From: Notospermus geniculatus | Taxonomy: Eukaryota > Nemertea > Pilidiophora > Heteronemertea > Lineidae | Assembly: GCA_002633025.1 (NCBI GenBank) | Contig: NMRB01002538.1 | Location: 1-64,000 of the forward strand | DNA: 64,000 nucleotides | Direction of reading: 5' to 3' | In this document: piece by piece, positions 49,963 to 61,665 of the stretch | How positions within the stretch are numbered: the stretch's first letter is position 1 | How the letters are laid out: every line of letters starts with the position of its first letter | Program-made: the position numbers and the translations under genes | Notes under the pieces: model-generated | What the model was told of the DNA's origin: nothing | What the model saw: the letters and a program-made list of their open reading frames with translations, nothing else | Database searches by the model: none

Positions 49963-51283
49963 AATATTACTGAAGACCGGAAGTAGTCAATCTGGACATG
50001 CGCAGGAGGCCTCTACTGTTAATTTATCACACTCTCAAATGCATTTTTTGAAGTCGTCAGATCGAACTTCACATTACCAATATGCTCAAATTGTTCTAAA
50101 CATGTTTATCTATTGCAAGACGTTGACATTATCTTGATTTTTATAATACTCAGCTGACAAAAACACAACCTTCGGCCCAGATTCCCGCATTTTAGCCGAC
50201 TCATGCTAGTCGCATGAGAGTCGATGCAATTCATTGAATCTTGGAATAAGATCGCAGAAAAATAATAACGTTAGCATGAAGAAGGGAATACCCGCTGCAT
50301 ATAAACATTGTCGTTCAGCCGGTCGCTGTCGGCGATTTTACAAAATCCTTTCGCCCAAAATACTATGTTAACTTCTTTGTATTCAAACCATCGTTTGCCA
50401 TATTTGGTAGGAACCAATAGTTGTATTGTACGTGCACGCGTCTCGTTACTGTGGTTTCCTTTTGTAGGCCTCGACCGTGTCGACGTGCATGGCTTAAAGC
50501 GAATCGACAGCGGATTTTGTTTACATTTGGCTGGTGTTAGTAAACACAAAATTCAGCCAATCAAATGCACGAAAATTTCTTTGTTGACATTCTGGAGAAG
50601 TTTGTTTACATCTTTTCCTGAAAATTCGTCCCCTTTCTAATTCTATTTCTAAATCAAGTTTTTTCACTTTCGATTCGCTTTAATGTTTAAAGCGGACCCG
50701 AAACCCCAAATGCTTTCCTCGCTTAATAAATACTTTTTCGGAGTCACAACAGCACCATGTTCAAACTGACACGGCCTTTCTGATATGACATACACGATGT
50801 AGGAGATATCCGGTTAAACAACAATCATTGCTCCTTCGGGGAAGTTCGTTTTTCCATCGGGCAACATCGCGAAAACTGGGAATCCCCGAAAACTGGTGAC
50901 GTTTTTGGTGGTTTTATATCAACTTGATTTATTCCAATAGGTTTAATGCGAATCGGCATCCGTTTCAGGTCTGCTTTAAGGGAATTCCTATTATATTCCA
51001 AATTAGGGCTCCAACCAATCAAATTTCGTTCCGAACCTTTTCCACTGTATGCATTGACTTCTAACAGTCGTGCTCCTGCCCAAAACAGTTACACGCAGCA
51101 ACTCCACTCTCGAGAACCCTGCCGCCATCAGGCTGGTATATGGCTAAACACGTAGACACCTCTCCCCTCACTCGACAGCTATAGTAAAGCTGTCGGGTGT
51201 GAGGAGAGGTCCATATTGTCCACTTCCAACATAACCCCAACCAACAGTAACCCACCGCCCTCTGTTAGTGTTCCCATCAATCT
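49963..51283. other. Spacer between retrotransposon and duplication copy B
   Basis: No gene was recognised. The stretch 51079-51250 belongs to a repeat also found at 59080-59290 (GAGAACCCTG(C/T)CGCCATCAGG..., with the small palindrome CGACAGCTATAGTAAAGCTGTCG). Confidence 0.45.
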
Positions 51284-51644
51284 GGATACGCAGATTCATT
51301 ATCATAGGGTACTGTTTACTGATAACAGAATGCCGACTGACCAGTGAATTTACAGCTGCTGAAATTCTGAGTGCTGAGAAAATCCTGTGAAAAGTGAAAT
51401 CGAGTGCAAAATGTCCTGAAAATGGAAACTACGGGAAGGAATTTGTCATGTACCGGTACTTTGTATATACATACATAAATGTAGAGGAAAATGTACATGA
51501 ATTTGAAAAACACATGTTTCACAAAAATTTCCCAACATATTTTTTTCGTTTCTTCATGTGTCGATTCTCCATGGTATTGGGTGACACCTAGTGCAGGTTT
51601 TATCGCCTTAACTTTTTTTGCTTGCCGTTAAGGCTTACTGTGGA

Positions 51645-52040
51645 TTGTGTCATGGAAGGGAGCTCCCGGAGACGAGCAAACTTCTGGGCTTACGTCCTAG
51701 ATTGGATGAGGATGGCCTCATTCGCTGCGGCGGTCGTCTAGAGTATGCAGATGCACTGTCATATGAAGCCAGACATCCAATTGTGTTGCCTCGCAAAGGG
51801 GTGGTAACAAACCTGACTGTTGATTACTACCGCCGGAGGAAGTCAAAACACGCTGCTGGGGTAAATCAGCTCCTCGCACTTTTGTCAACCAAATACTGGA
51901 CTGTTGTAGGCCGCGAAGAAATCACAGGTTGTCAACACAATTGTAAGCTTTGTCAGTTGAAGAAGGTCAGGATAGCGCATCGGTCATGGCTCAATGGACT
52001 CCACCAGCAGCATTGTCATTATGGTGAAACAAATTTAAAA
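51645..52040 (+). pseudogene. BEL/Pao integrase remnant (copy B)
   Basis: Encodes ELPETSKLLGLRPRLDEDGL, the HPIVLPRKGVV block, HAAGVNQLLALLSTKYW and the zinc-binding CQHNCKLCQ. It is close to copy A at 43448-43825 but ends before the catalytic core. Confidence 0.85.
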
Positions 52041-52103
52041 TAATCAGCAGCACATCATCAGTTTGTTCACGTTTTTCAACTATTGTCCGGCATTCTTGAT
52101 TAA

Positions 52104-53270
52104 CCCTTTCGGGACTGGACGAAGTTGGAAAGTGTACATTTCGTAACATGAATCTCTGATGTCTCTACAAAACCGCGCCTAGCTCCCTAAAACAGCAACC
52201 AAAACTGGCCACAAGACATTCATTCTGGAGGCAACTAAATGGACCACGAGCTCATGCAGGTTTGCTTCTTCCAAAATGTCTGTGAGAGAAGCAGGAGAGA
52301 GCCGAAGATGCAAGTTGTGACGAAATAGTCGCATTTGGCCTACCGTTTTCGTCAGGTTGCCAATCTTTAAACGTCTATATCTCGATAACCGCTGCTCCTA
52401 CGCGTTTGACGGTCGGTCAAATTGAAGCTACTTTTTTTCTGCTCTTTCTTTTCGCGCTAGTCGCGTCGTCGTATCTGCTTCCGTTTCCGAGATATGGCCA
52501 TTTTGTCACAACTTGTCAGATTTGCAATTTGGAGTCTGTCAATCTTGAGCCCGGTACAAAGGTTAAAATGCAATTTGACCGAGGTTTCTTCAAACAGAGC
52601 AAAACCGCGTGTTCAGAGGGGGGGGGGGGGANATGAAAGTTTTGGATGTTCTCTACGTCCATACTGCTTCTGGGATTTTTCTGATTTTATCCTCCGCCGC
52701 CATTATCCTGGTTTTGAAACCCTGTTGAATGCCATTTTAATGGTAAAAATCGGGGATTCCCTCGAAAAACAGCAGAGTGTCTGGGGATTCCCCAATGATA
52801 AACAATTTACGACGGGTGGAATTAATCTGGTTCGACCGTATATCAAAGCCTTTGATATTTCTTCAGACATCAGTGAAAATTTCATTTTGATCGGTTGTGC
52901 CTTTGTCCCGTCATTTTTGTCTTGAAAATCTCAACCTGCAGTGCTAACATGGACTAGTCCATTATTCAGAGGGGTGATGGTTGTTCGTCTAAAAATTCAG
53001 GCTATCCACTGGCTTGAATTTAAGGACTCCCCACCTCAAAAAAGTCGAAAACAGCATTAGGCCTCGTCCGGAACCCCTGATAAAACCCAAATGGCCCATA
53101 TTTGTTTTGGCGGTGGCATTCTTATCGTGACTTCGAGTGCGAAAGCGTCAGACACCGCGCCATGGCTATTGTAATAGGCGAGTCCATCGAGTCCACTGTG
53201 TTCTAATTTTAGAATCGAATGACTTCAGTGATCTAAGAATAGATCAGCTCCGCGTGAAACTTCTTGTAAT
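52104..53270. other. Copy B-specific insert, unrecognised
   Basis: This stretch is absent from copy A. It includes a G run with an undetermined base (52632) and a 144-codon open frame that I cannot assign. It may be a mobile element without recognised ends. Confidence 0.4.
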
Positions 53271-53459
53271 GCAAAACATGGAACTGACGAAAACCCGTTT
53301 CTAGAACGACTCATTCACATTGGAATAGGCCTACACCAAAAATATTTTAGCGAGCGACGCTTGCATATCTTTTTTGCCTACGCTCTGACTGTAGTATCAA
53401 TCTTTCCTGCATTTCGAGCACCACCATTTTCTCTGTTCTGAATCCTTCTTTTTCCACTT

Positions 53460-54411
53460 CAGACATTTTGTATGCACCCAAGAATTGCACGTTTTTTCTA
53501 CCTCGCAGCCCACCCAATGCCAGTCCTTATCAGCCTCCTGGTATTTTCCTCCACGTATATTACCAGATGTTCCTCAATCTTGTGGCCTTTAGAGCATCTT
53601 TCTTTTGCTGCAACTTGTACTGCAGGTGGCGTCTGGCACTGGCAGTGCCAGGTCTTGGTGCTCCAGTCGACATAGTGACTCGGCCAGCTGAGGTGACGAC
53701 TGCCATGTTCACTCCGGCCTGCTCTTCCACTAACTGATCCGATGTTCCGACTGTTGAAGAAACTGGAGGGGCTGGTGGCTCATTAGTCAGAACCATTGGG
53801 ACATCTATAATATTGGTGATATGCTAATCATGTTCTCGTCTTCATGGACTTCACCGTCTGCTGTTGGCACAGAAAATTCTGGTCAGTTGCCAGGCCCAAC
53901 CTTCGGAGACTGGCATAGGAGGCAAGAACCTCCTCCGCAGGCATGTCGATGGAATCTGCCATGGTCAACACGAAATTGCAATCCCTAGGAGACATTTTCG
54001 ACCATGCGATGACTGGATGGACACCTTTATTAATTGTAACAGTTAAGGCATTGCCATCGTCGGAGGTGGATGTGGCCTGCCCTGTAGTCAACACGGACGT
54101 CCCCGTCCTCAGCGTTCAAACCACTAGATACGTACTGGTCGTACCATTCTTCAGAGTTCGACCATTTTCACATTATCCCCAAATTTGATAAACAGGTCAA
54201 CATTCAAAGTCTCACACATCCTCAAGACCTTCAGGAGCAACCCTTGTTTGAAGTGATGCTTCCGCTGGCGTGTTTTCTTGGGGTCCTCTTCGAACTTGCA
54301 GTTAATGGGGCCCCGGTGGTGCTCGTAATTCTCATAGCTGAAAAGATATACAGGAAGTTCACAGTTTATTGGTCTTTGGTGGAAATTTCTAAGTCCGAAA
54401 ACTACGCCCAC
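53460..54411 (-). pseudogene. Minus-strand gene remnant (copy B), weak MADS-like segment
   Basis: Minus-strand pieces parallel those of copy A (VPMVLTNEPPAPP, WSKMSPRDCNFVLTM, MPAEEVLASYASLRRLGLAT). Toward its start (about 54200-54290) one piece reads RQRKHHFKQGLLLKVLRM, then LNVDLFIKFGDN. The spacing of basic residues and hydrophobics loosely recalls a MADS box. This is only a visual similarity. Stops and frame changes show that it is broken as read, unless introns explain them. Confidence 0.35.
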
Positions 54412-54652
54412 AAAGGGAGGCCGAGTATGAGTGGTATAAAGGTCATATCACTTTCCTGGCAAGTTCTCGGGGAAGTGCACTACGGATTGATTTGGGGAGG
54501 GATCGATAATTGTAATAGGCCCCTACTGATCGATTTCACAGAGGCCGCAGCTCTTGATCTTGAGGACATGACATCAAAGAACCAAAACTGAGTCCATAAA
54601 TTGTGATGCATTTGACAACCTGTGCGGCCTTTGTGGAATTGATCACTAGCCG

Positions 54653-55017
54653 TGGTTACACTACATAAAATCCCCGTGTTTTTTGCGGTCACACCTATGA
54701 ATTGCCGGGCTTCGAGAAACCCGTGTCTGGTACACACGGGTTTTGGAACACGGCAATCTCGCCGTGCTTTTCGAAATACCCGTGTCTCATTAGTTCTTTA
54801 GCACGGCGAAAGATGGCGCAGCCATTAAGTGATGTCGTTTTCGCTCCTCCACCAATGTAGGCCAATACAGAAATGACTAAAGAGTCGGTGCATGCAGCGC
54901 CCCTGTCGCCGGGCTACTTAACTACAATGTAGTAGTGCGACCTCTCGCCCGGTTTTTCGCACACACGGGTTTGACACGGGTCTGAAAAAACACGGGTATT
55001 TCCAACAGGTGTAACCT
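54653..55017. mobile_element. MITE-like element in copy B
   Basis: Ends GGTTACAC...CCGTGTTTTTT and the complement AAAAAACACGGGTATT...GTGTAACC, with many ACACGGG words inside. It is absent from the corresponding place in copy A. Confidence 0.65.
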
Positions 55018-55736
55018 TAGCTACTATGGGCCTATTATAAGTGATCCCTCTCAAAATTAATCCATATAGTGCTGTGCACTTGCCCGAGACCAACTAGCCT
55101 ATAGAGCAACTAGCATAGCATTCCAATCTGTAATGCTTTGAAATATGATCTAATGCATTGAGGGTCCGCAACTGTCCCGGGGAAAAAATCGGCTGGCGGG
55201 TCTTTTTAGCACCTAACACTACCATGCCCACCATGCATGCTGAGCTTCCACCTCCACCTGCTCATGCAAAATTACAGAAATTAAGGTAGCGTATTTTGGC
55301 ATGATTTGGATAGGGCAATGGCTTAGGTTGCCCTACCTTTGTGCAGGCGACAATCACGATACTGGATCAATGGCCGTTAAAACAAGTGGCTCCAATACCT
55401 GTTGGATATTTAGCAGTATCGACTTGCGGCATCACGACGACTCGCGTTGCCAACAAGGTGTTATATGGCAGTCTATATGTAATTTGTCTGGTTTTGGTGC
55501 ACACTATAAGTCAGTGAATGGAGCGTGAACCTCACCTCGACCTTCAGCAATAACGACGGGGGTACGGATTTAAATATGAGACCGACAAAAACAGCACGTA
55601 TCGCTTTTGTCACGAACTGACGAAGCGCAGCTTTTCATTGATTTCGGAGATTGTGTACTGCTTGTTGTGTAACACGAATGCGACATTTTCCGCCTTGGCG
55701 ATCATTTCACACATTGTAACCACGTTTTGAGCAGCC

Positions 55737-56786
55737 ATGTCTAGGCAGACGGTTTCCAGCAGCAGCTCCGACTACACTGTTGAGGTTTTCGTCACCTCTA
55801 GACGACGGACGTATTATAGTCTAAGGAGTCTACACGATTTCTGGGAGGCCCGGCTAGCCATAGCCCTCATTGATTACATCGCTCCCTTTATTATCGTCGC
55901 AGGGTCTATTCTGAACATTGCAACAATCTTTACCGTCATGAGCGGACACATCGGTAACTCGTCCACACGAATTCTCTTGGTTACCCTGGCGGTGAGTGAC
56001 ACGGCCGTCTTGAACGTTGGGTTACTTGACTTTTGGTTGTACTACTCGTATCGTATTGATATACAAGTTGTATCACGTTTTCTATGTAAGTTGCATCCAT
56101 TCCTGGTTACATTCACGAGGCAGGTAGCGTCTTGGGACGTTTTACTGCTCACCGTCGAACGGTTTATAAGTGTGAGACTCCCACTACAGGCACGATCATT
56201 AGTTACAAAGAAAGTGACAATTTTTACGCTTGTTTTCACGCTCAGTTTCTTATTTCTTTTAAACTCTCACAAATTAATTTTCTACCGCTACACTGACTCC
56301 CCAGCGTCTTGCTCCTATATGTATGGTGACGGTTCGTATGCCAAGTTTTTTCTTGGACCGTGGTATTACATAAACTTGATAACGAATGCCGGTCTGCCAT
56401 TCTTGGTCATCTCCATCTGCAATGTTCTGATTATCAGTAAGATCGTCGGTAGCAAAAGGAAGCGACAAGCAATGCAGGAAAGCGACGTCAAGACCGGCAC
56501 AAAAGAGTTACACAACATCACAGTAATGCTTCTGACTGTCAGTCTTGTGTTCATCATCCTTACCTTACCATCTCCATTGTATTTTATAACAATTCAAAGT
56601 AACTACCAATACTATGGAGCTTCGCCTCATACCCATGTTCTCCTATACCTCTTTCGTTACTCGACACAGATAATGGCCTATTCTAACAGTGCCATTAACT
56701 TTCTTCTCTATTGTTTGAGCGGTTCTCAGTTTCGCACAGCTTTCATTGCACAAGTGAGAAGGTTCTGTTTAGCAAAGCGACCGTAA
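55737..56786 (+). CDS. Class A G protein-coupled receptor, neuropeptide-type (copy B)
   Basis: Intact 349-codon, intronless paralogue of the gene at 45838 with the same length, no indels and the same seven segments. The same key sites are present: Asp88, Cys117/Cys192, ERF 141-143 and NFLLY 321-325. Differences are scattered substitutions, several of them in extracellular parts: residues 33-35 of the N terminus, FVRY to FYRY in loop 2, PHYY to PWYY before segment 5, IERNYQYDGAP to IQSNYQYYGAS in loop 3. This pattern leaves the signalling side conserved and could alter ligand choice. Both copies being open implies that both are, or recently were, functional. Confidence 0.92.
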   Translation: MSRQTVSSSSSDYTVEVFVTSRRRTYYSLRSLHDFWEARLAIALIDYIAPFIIVAGSILNIATIFTVMSGHIGNSSTRILLVTLAVSDTAVLNVGLLDFWLYYSYRIDIQVVSRFLCKLHPFLVTFTRQVASWDVLLLTVERFISVRLPLQARSLVTKKVTIFTLVFTLSFLFLLNSHKLIFYRYTDSPASCSYMYGDGSYAKFFLGPWYYINLITNAGLPFLVISICNVLIISKIVGSKRKRQAMQESDVKTGTKELHNITVMLLTVSLVFIILTLPSPLYFITIQSNYQYYGASPHTHVLLYLFRYSTQIMAYSNSAINFLLYCLSGSQFRTAFIAQVRRFCLAKRP

Positions 56787-56893
56787 CAATCGCAGGCTTG
56801 GAATGAATTTATGCCCGTTCCACAAGGTCTGAATACATGTACCAATTCAAGGCCAATATGGTTTCAATACCAATTCATCTGCGAGGGAGCCCT

Positions 56894-57423
56894 TATTCAA
56901 CATTATTCAAAGTATTTGGAGAAAATTATGAGCATGTGGAACGGGCAATAGTTCACAGAATTATAGTCCGTACCAATACAGATTGTCACTCTTCAGCAAC
57001 CCATACTAGCGCTGAAGGGGTTATTGTCGTCCTGGACGCAAGGACCCTGAACGCCGCGGAGCGACAAATGCGCGAAGCGAGACGAAACACTAAGACGGGT
57101 CACTTCGATTCATACCATAGAGACGAAATCTGACCTTCAGACCAAAAACTGCCGAAATGGTCGTTCCATGCGGTTTGAAGGCGAAATTTCTTCATTATGG
57201 AGGCCCAAAAACCTATTTTTGGGGCTTGGACTCTTTTCTTTCCTTAATTGCTGACCCGTCCTGTTTGGGTTGGATACTTCAGATCTACATTTGGGTTTCA
57301 GCTCAGTCCTTTCTAGAGTTTCAGATTGTAATGTTCCAGCCTGAAGAAGACCGCGGTTGGGGTCGAAAATTTCCAAATTTCTGGAAATTGACTTTATATT
57401 TATCATCACCAAATTGAGAACTA
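56894..57423. other. Spacer right of duplication copy B
   Basis: No gene was recognised. A few short open frames lack family features. Confidence 0.35.
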
Positions 57424-57425
57424 TA

Positions 57426-58348
57426 CAGGGTGTATCAGAAAAAACTAGACTCTCGAAAAAATCATCATAAAATAAACACAGAGGGGAGTTTTAAAAAACT
57501 GCCTATATCCCTTTGTAGAGGACATGATTATGCATCGAATGATACCAGTATCGTTGTTAACACTTCACGTTTCAATGAGCAGCGACAGTTTTTAGTTTGA
57601 AAAATTGCAGTCCTTTGCGCACGGAAATGTGAAGATTAAAATTGGATCTGTCGAAGTGAATGAAAAGATCAGACTGAGTTTTACTAACGTGCCGAGGCGT
57701 TTTTGAAATAATTAGTCCTTTCACCCTCTAACCCCGAAACAAAAAGTCTCATTTTTGCGTGCATCCTCACCAAATGGTAAACACGCTTGCATGAACTCAT
57801 CCTGACCTAAAGTGAATGTCTGGTCAATTTCATCTTTTCTTCAAATAGCTCAATTAATACCTTATGTTGATCAGACAATGACATATTTCCTGGTCATAAA
57901 TCTGTGAGCACCTGTGCACTGACCTGAGTTTTTGGCTTTTGTCCAGTGGTGCGGGTGAAAAATGGTTAGGCCGCAGTAAAAAGTTTAAGTTTCTTGACAC
58001 TTGACGAGGATACACTTAGAAATGAAACTTTTTTGTTTAGGGGTTAGAGGGTGAAAGGATTAATTATTTCAAAAACGCTTCGGCACGTTAGTAAAACTCA
58101 GTCTGATCCTTTCATTCACTTCGACAGATCCAATTTTAACCTTCACATTTCCGTGCGCAAAGGACTTCAATTTTTCAAACTTCACACTGTCGCTGCTCAT
58201 TGAAACGTGAAGTGTTAACAACGATACTGGTTTCATTCGATGCATAATCATGTCCTCTGCAAAGGGATATAGCCAGTTTTTCAAAACTCGCCTCTATGTT
58301 TATTTTATGATGCTTTTTCGAGAGTCTAGTTTTTTCTGATACACCCTG
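57426..58348. mobile_element. Mariner/Tc1-type foldback MITE
   Basis: CAGGGTGTATCAGAAAAAAC at the left is mirrored by TTTTTCTGATACACCCTG at the right. The arms are about 310 bp with scattered mismatches, and both ends are flanked by TA. No transposase is present. Confidence 0.88.
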
Positions 58349-58350
58349 TA

Positions 58351-58614
58351 AAGTGCTTTTCAGAATGTCCAGTCATTTTTGCACTCATTTTACCTTGCAA
58401 TTGATCCTAACCACAAACCACAAATTGGCCAATTACATGTGCATGATTGCATGATTATCTTGAATAGAGTGTAGACCTGAACAAGGTCCTATTAGAAGTC
58501 GGCCAACCGTTAATCGACTTGCACAGGTAAGTGGCCAATTTGTGTTTTTTGTGGTAAGGTTCCATTGCAAGGTAAAATGAGTGCAAAAATGACTGGACAT
58601 TCTGAAAAACACTT
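58351..58614. mobile_element. MITE with AAGTG(C/T)TTTTCAGAATG ends
   Basis: The arms (AAGTGCTTTTCAGAATGTCC... and its complement) are about 60 bp and flanked by TA on both sides. The left TA is shared with the right TA of the preceding element, so one inserted at the edge of the other. Confidence 0.85.
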
Positions 58615-58910
58615 TATATTCATGAGCTCGCCGAAGGGCTTCCGAATAGTGCCGAAGAACGCTCGGAACCTACATGTATCACTCTTTCCAACGCATAAAT
58701 CTGAGTCATACGGCTTATTCATGTAATGCTTGCCTAGTAAGGTAGGTTACAATGGAACTGAACGTTGTTTAAGAAATAACGAGGGCATGTCAAAAATCAT
58801 TAAAATCGTTACCTACTTAGTTCCGCCCAATCAATTCCTTATAAGCCGATTAAATGTTGAATTAGGCCACCGCCGCATTTGTATCACGAAATATTACCTG
58901 TTGTCGTGGC

Positions 58911-59290
58911 GAGCTCCGTAGCCCAGTGATTACAGAATGGGTAACTGATGATATCCGACATCCGTGGGTTCGAGTCCGGTTGGAGGAAGAATTTATTTCT
59001 CCCCATTTTTTTCTTTCACGTACGTTTTCTGCGTTTGTTGTTAGTCTTGTTCCGCTATTATTTTCTGCCCCCTGCCCAAAACAGTTAAACGCCGCACTCG
59101 CCACTCTCGCTGCATGATCTGACACCACAAGACGTCACTTCGAGAACCCTGTCGCCATCAGGCTGGTATATGGCTAAACATGTAGACACCTCTCCTCACA
59201 TTCGACAGCTATAGTAAAGCTGTCGGGGGTGAGGAGAGGTACACATTGCCCACTTTCAACATGATCCCCAAACAACACCAATCCACCGCC
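58911..59290 (+). mobile_element. tRNA-headed SINE-like repeat
   Basis: The head (58911-58985) resembles a tRNA: GTAGCCCAGTGATTAC as box A and GGGTTCGAGTCC as box B. The body after about 59068 (CTGCCCAAAACAGTTA...) is shared with 51075-51260, indicating a dispersed family. Confidence 0.6.
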
Positions 59291-59340
59291 CCTGTTCCCA
59301 TCATTCTGGGTATAGGCAAAGTATTGCCAAGTTCATTGTC

Positions 59341-59379
59341 GTCCAGACAAACTATACCCAGGGTATAGTTTGTCTGGAC
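59341..59379. repeat. Perfect 19-bp hairpin
   Basis: GTCCAGACAAACTATACCC and its exact complement are separated by a single A, next to a MITE start. Confidence 0.9.
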
Positions 59380-59387
59380 AAACTCTA

Positions 59388-60238
59388 CACTGTTAAAAAT
59401 TTCTGTAAATCTACGGAACATTTTGACGATATTTTTACAGAATTTCTACAATAATGTACAATTACTGTATTTTATCTGTGTTTTTACAGCAAACACAGTT
59501 TTCCAATAGATGTTATAATTTTCTTACATCAACATTTGATATAAATACGGCTAACAGTGTCATCCTATTGCATTGGCATGTCATGACAGAGAGTGCTGTA
59601 ATAATATTGCACGAACTGTAAAGTTATAGTATGATCGCACGAGGTGTACGTTTGGCTACGTCACACACGCAAACTCTGAAAGTGCAGTTGAGTCAGCGCG
59701 AAGGTTGATGGAGGAGTTTCTACCGATTTTACTCGGGTAATTTGCGAAATATAAACTAATCATACCCGAATATACTTACTTTCTGAACAATGTCATAGAC
59801 ATGCCAGTTGCTCCCTTTATTGGAGATAACAGGCGAGATTTTGTCTCTTAATTCCCGGCTCGTGGATTGTATACACAGGCGTATGCATTGTGTAATGCAT
59901 TGATATTTCTAACATTTGTAAAATTTATTCTGAAGTTTATTTGCAGACCATAAGTCTACTGTCCGATTCCATAAATTTACAGAAAGTGCCGGCAGCAGTC
60001 ATCGCCAGTTGTCATCATAAATTAACAGTAAAACAATTTACAGAAAAAATAACCAATTCGGTACATTTATAGCAACTTCTGTAAATTGACAGTTGTGCTG
60101 TTTACCCTGATTACAGCAGATCTGTACAACTACTTTACTGCTGTAATTAAACAAAGTTTACCATAAATTTATGATGAGTACTGGCGATGACTGCTGCCGG
60201 CACTTTCTGTAAAATTATAGTAGAAATTTTTAACAGTG
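59388..60238. mobile_element. MITE with CACTGTTAAAAAT ends, TA duplication
   Basis: Left CACTGTTAAAAATTTCTG is mirrored by AGAAATTTTTAACAGTG on the right, with TA on both sides. Internal TTTACAGAAA-type words recur in both orientations. It is related to the shorter copy inside the Polinton (33264-33544). Confidence 0.85.
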
Positions 60239-60905
60239 TACCCAGCTTTCCATATGTACACCTGAAGACGAGCTTGGTATCGCAAAGTCACATGACATCT
60301 CTGTAGGCCTTGCCGGTCAAAATGGCGGTGCTTCGGGTCGACCTGGGCAACCTCAAGCTATATTTATCATCAATCCCTTTGTACAGAGATCCTATATTTG
60401 TTTCAAAGGGGCGAGAGGTTAAGAACAAATATGTTGATTTGATTAAAGGATTAAAAGATACGGTAGGATGGAATATGTTCTCAAAGCGCCAGATCTGAGC
60501 CCGGACTGCCGCTGCAAGTCAGGTACGAGCTCGTGTGTACCGGACGGGGCAATACTGTCAGAGGGAATGTGGCGGCATCGGAAGCTGCATCGTTGTATGA
60601 CAGGGCGTAATGTCGATGCACGCGAGACGTATTCGGCACTGAGTGATGTGCAGCTCATCAGCCAAGGATCGTATATTGTATTATATGTTGTTAGAATCGA
60701 CAAATTACAGACAATGTTTATTCATCCCAAAGGGCTGAGAACTAATAAAACGATAGTTCAAGAGAATCAGTCCAACGTGAGCATTTTAGGAATGACGATA
60801 CCTTTGCAATTTTTTCATGGTTGACATGGTTGAAAAGGGTAGCAGAGGATGGCCATCTAGCAACATTGACAGTCGGTCTGCGTTTATTCTGCAGGTGGTA
60901 GACCG
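60239..60905. other. Unassigned region with short open frames
   Basis: Open frames of 62 and 118 codons (60310-60498, 60468-60824) lack recognised motifs. Nothing further is supported. Confidence 0.3.
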
Positions 60906-61328
60906 TGTTTCCACGAGGCGTTTGCGGGCGCAGTTTAGGGGGCGGCCGCGGTTGGAAAAAAATCGATCCAACGTATTTCCTTTTAGTTATTTCACTCGCA
61001 CCCGCGCCCGCCTCCTAATCCGCACCCGCAAACGCCTCGTGGAAACACAGCTAGGCTTTCCATTCACGCGATTTTCCAGCGACAACGCTCCAAAACATTG
61101 TTTGTTTCCGCGGCGTTGGTCACGGACAAAGGATGCGGCATCGCACCGCTGGAAAATCGCGTGAATGGATTCTTAGCTTTTAGCTTCTTTTCCACGAGGC
61201 GTTTGCGGGCGCGGAATAGGGGTCGGGCGCGGGTGGAGATAATCGATTCAACGTACCTCCCTTTAGCTATTTCACTCGCACCCGCTCCCGCCACCGAAAC
61301 CGCGTCCGCAAACTCCTCGTGGAAAAGC
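60906..61328. repeat. Two short MITE copies around a palindrome
   Basis: Copies at 60906-61048 and 61187-61328 have ends TTTCCACGAGGCGTTTGCGG and the complement. Between them CCATTCACGCGATTTTCCAGCG (about 61060-61081) is mirrored at 61147-61168. The arrangement suggests one element inserted into, or beside, another. Confidence 0.8.
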
Positions 61329-61478
61329 AGCTTATGAGGGACGCATTTCCCTCCTACATCTGCCCTGCTTACCAGCCTTATGGCGTATCACTTGCCCATC
61401 TTAACCCACTCCATAGTGTACCATAATCCTACACCCAAAGTATAGTATACTCTACATTGCAACCTCAGCAACTTTCAC

Positions 61479-61514
61479 CCCCCCCCCCCNCAGCAACTTT
61501 CCCCCCCCCCCCCC
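61479..61514. repeat. Poly-C low-complexity tract with an undetermined base
   Basis: Two C runs around CAGCAACTTT, with N at 61490, followed by ACACACAC. This spot is prone to assembly error. Confidence 0.85.
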
Positions 61515-61665
61515 ACACACACACACATTGGGCACCACACCCTGGTTCCGCTGCTTTTCTGTCGCAGTAAACCCGGAGATAACTTGGCCGTCAATGAATG
61601 TACAAATAAGTGCGAATAACTGCGTACTGATTATTGAGTTCGTAGGTGTTTCTTGGACACGTGTA

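Larger units (their letters stand above)
51284..56893 (+). repeat. Segmental duplication, copy B
   Basis: Direct copy of 43272-46994 with several added insertions. It includes the integrase remnant, the minus-strand remnant and the second GPCR gene. The copies part just after GCGAGGGAGCCCTT. Confidence 0.9.

Noticed and set aside
60468-60824. 118-codon open frame with Cys residues in the right flank
   Set aside because: No family motif, no supporting neighbour and the region is dense with MITEs.
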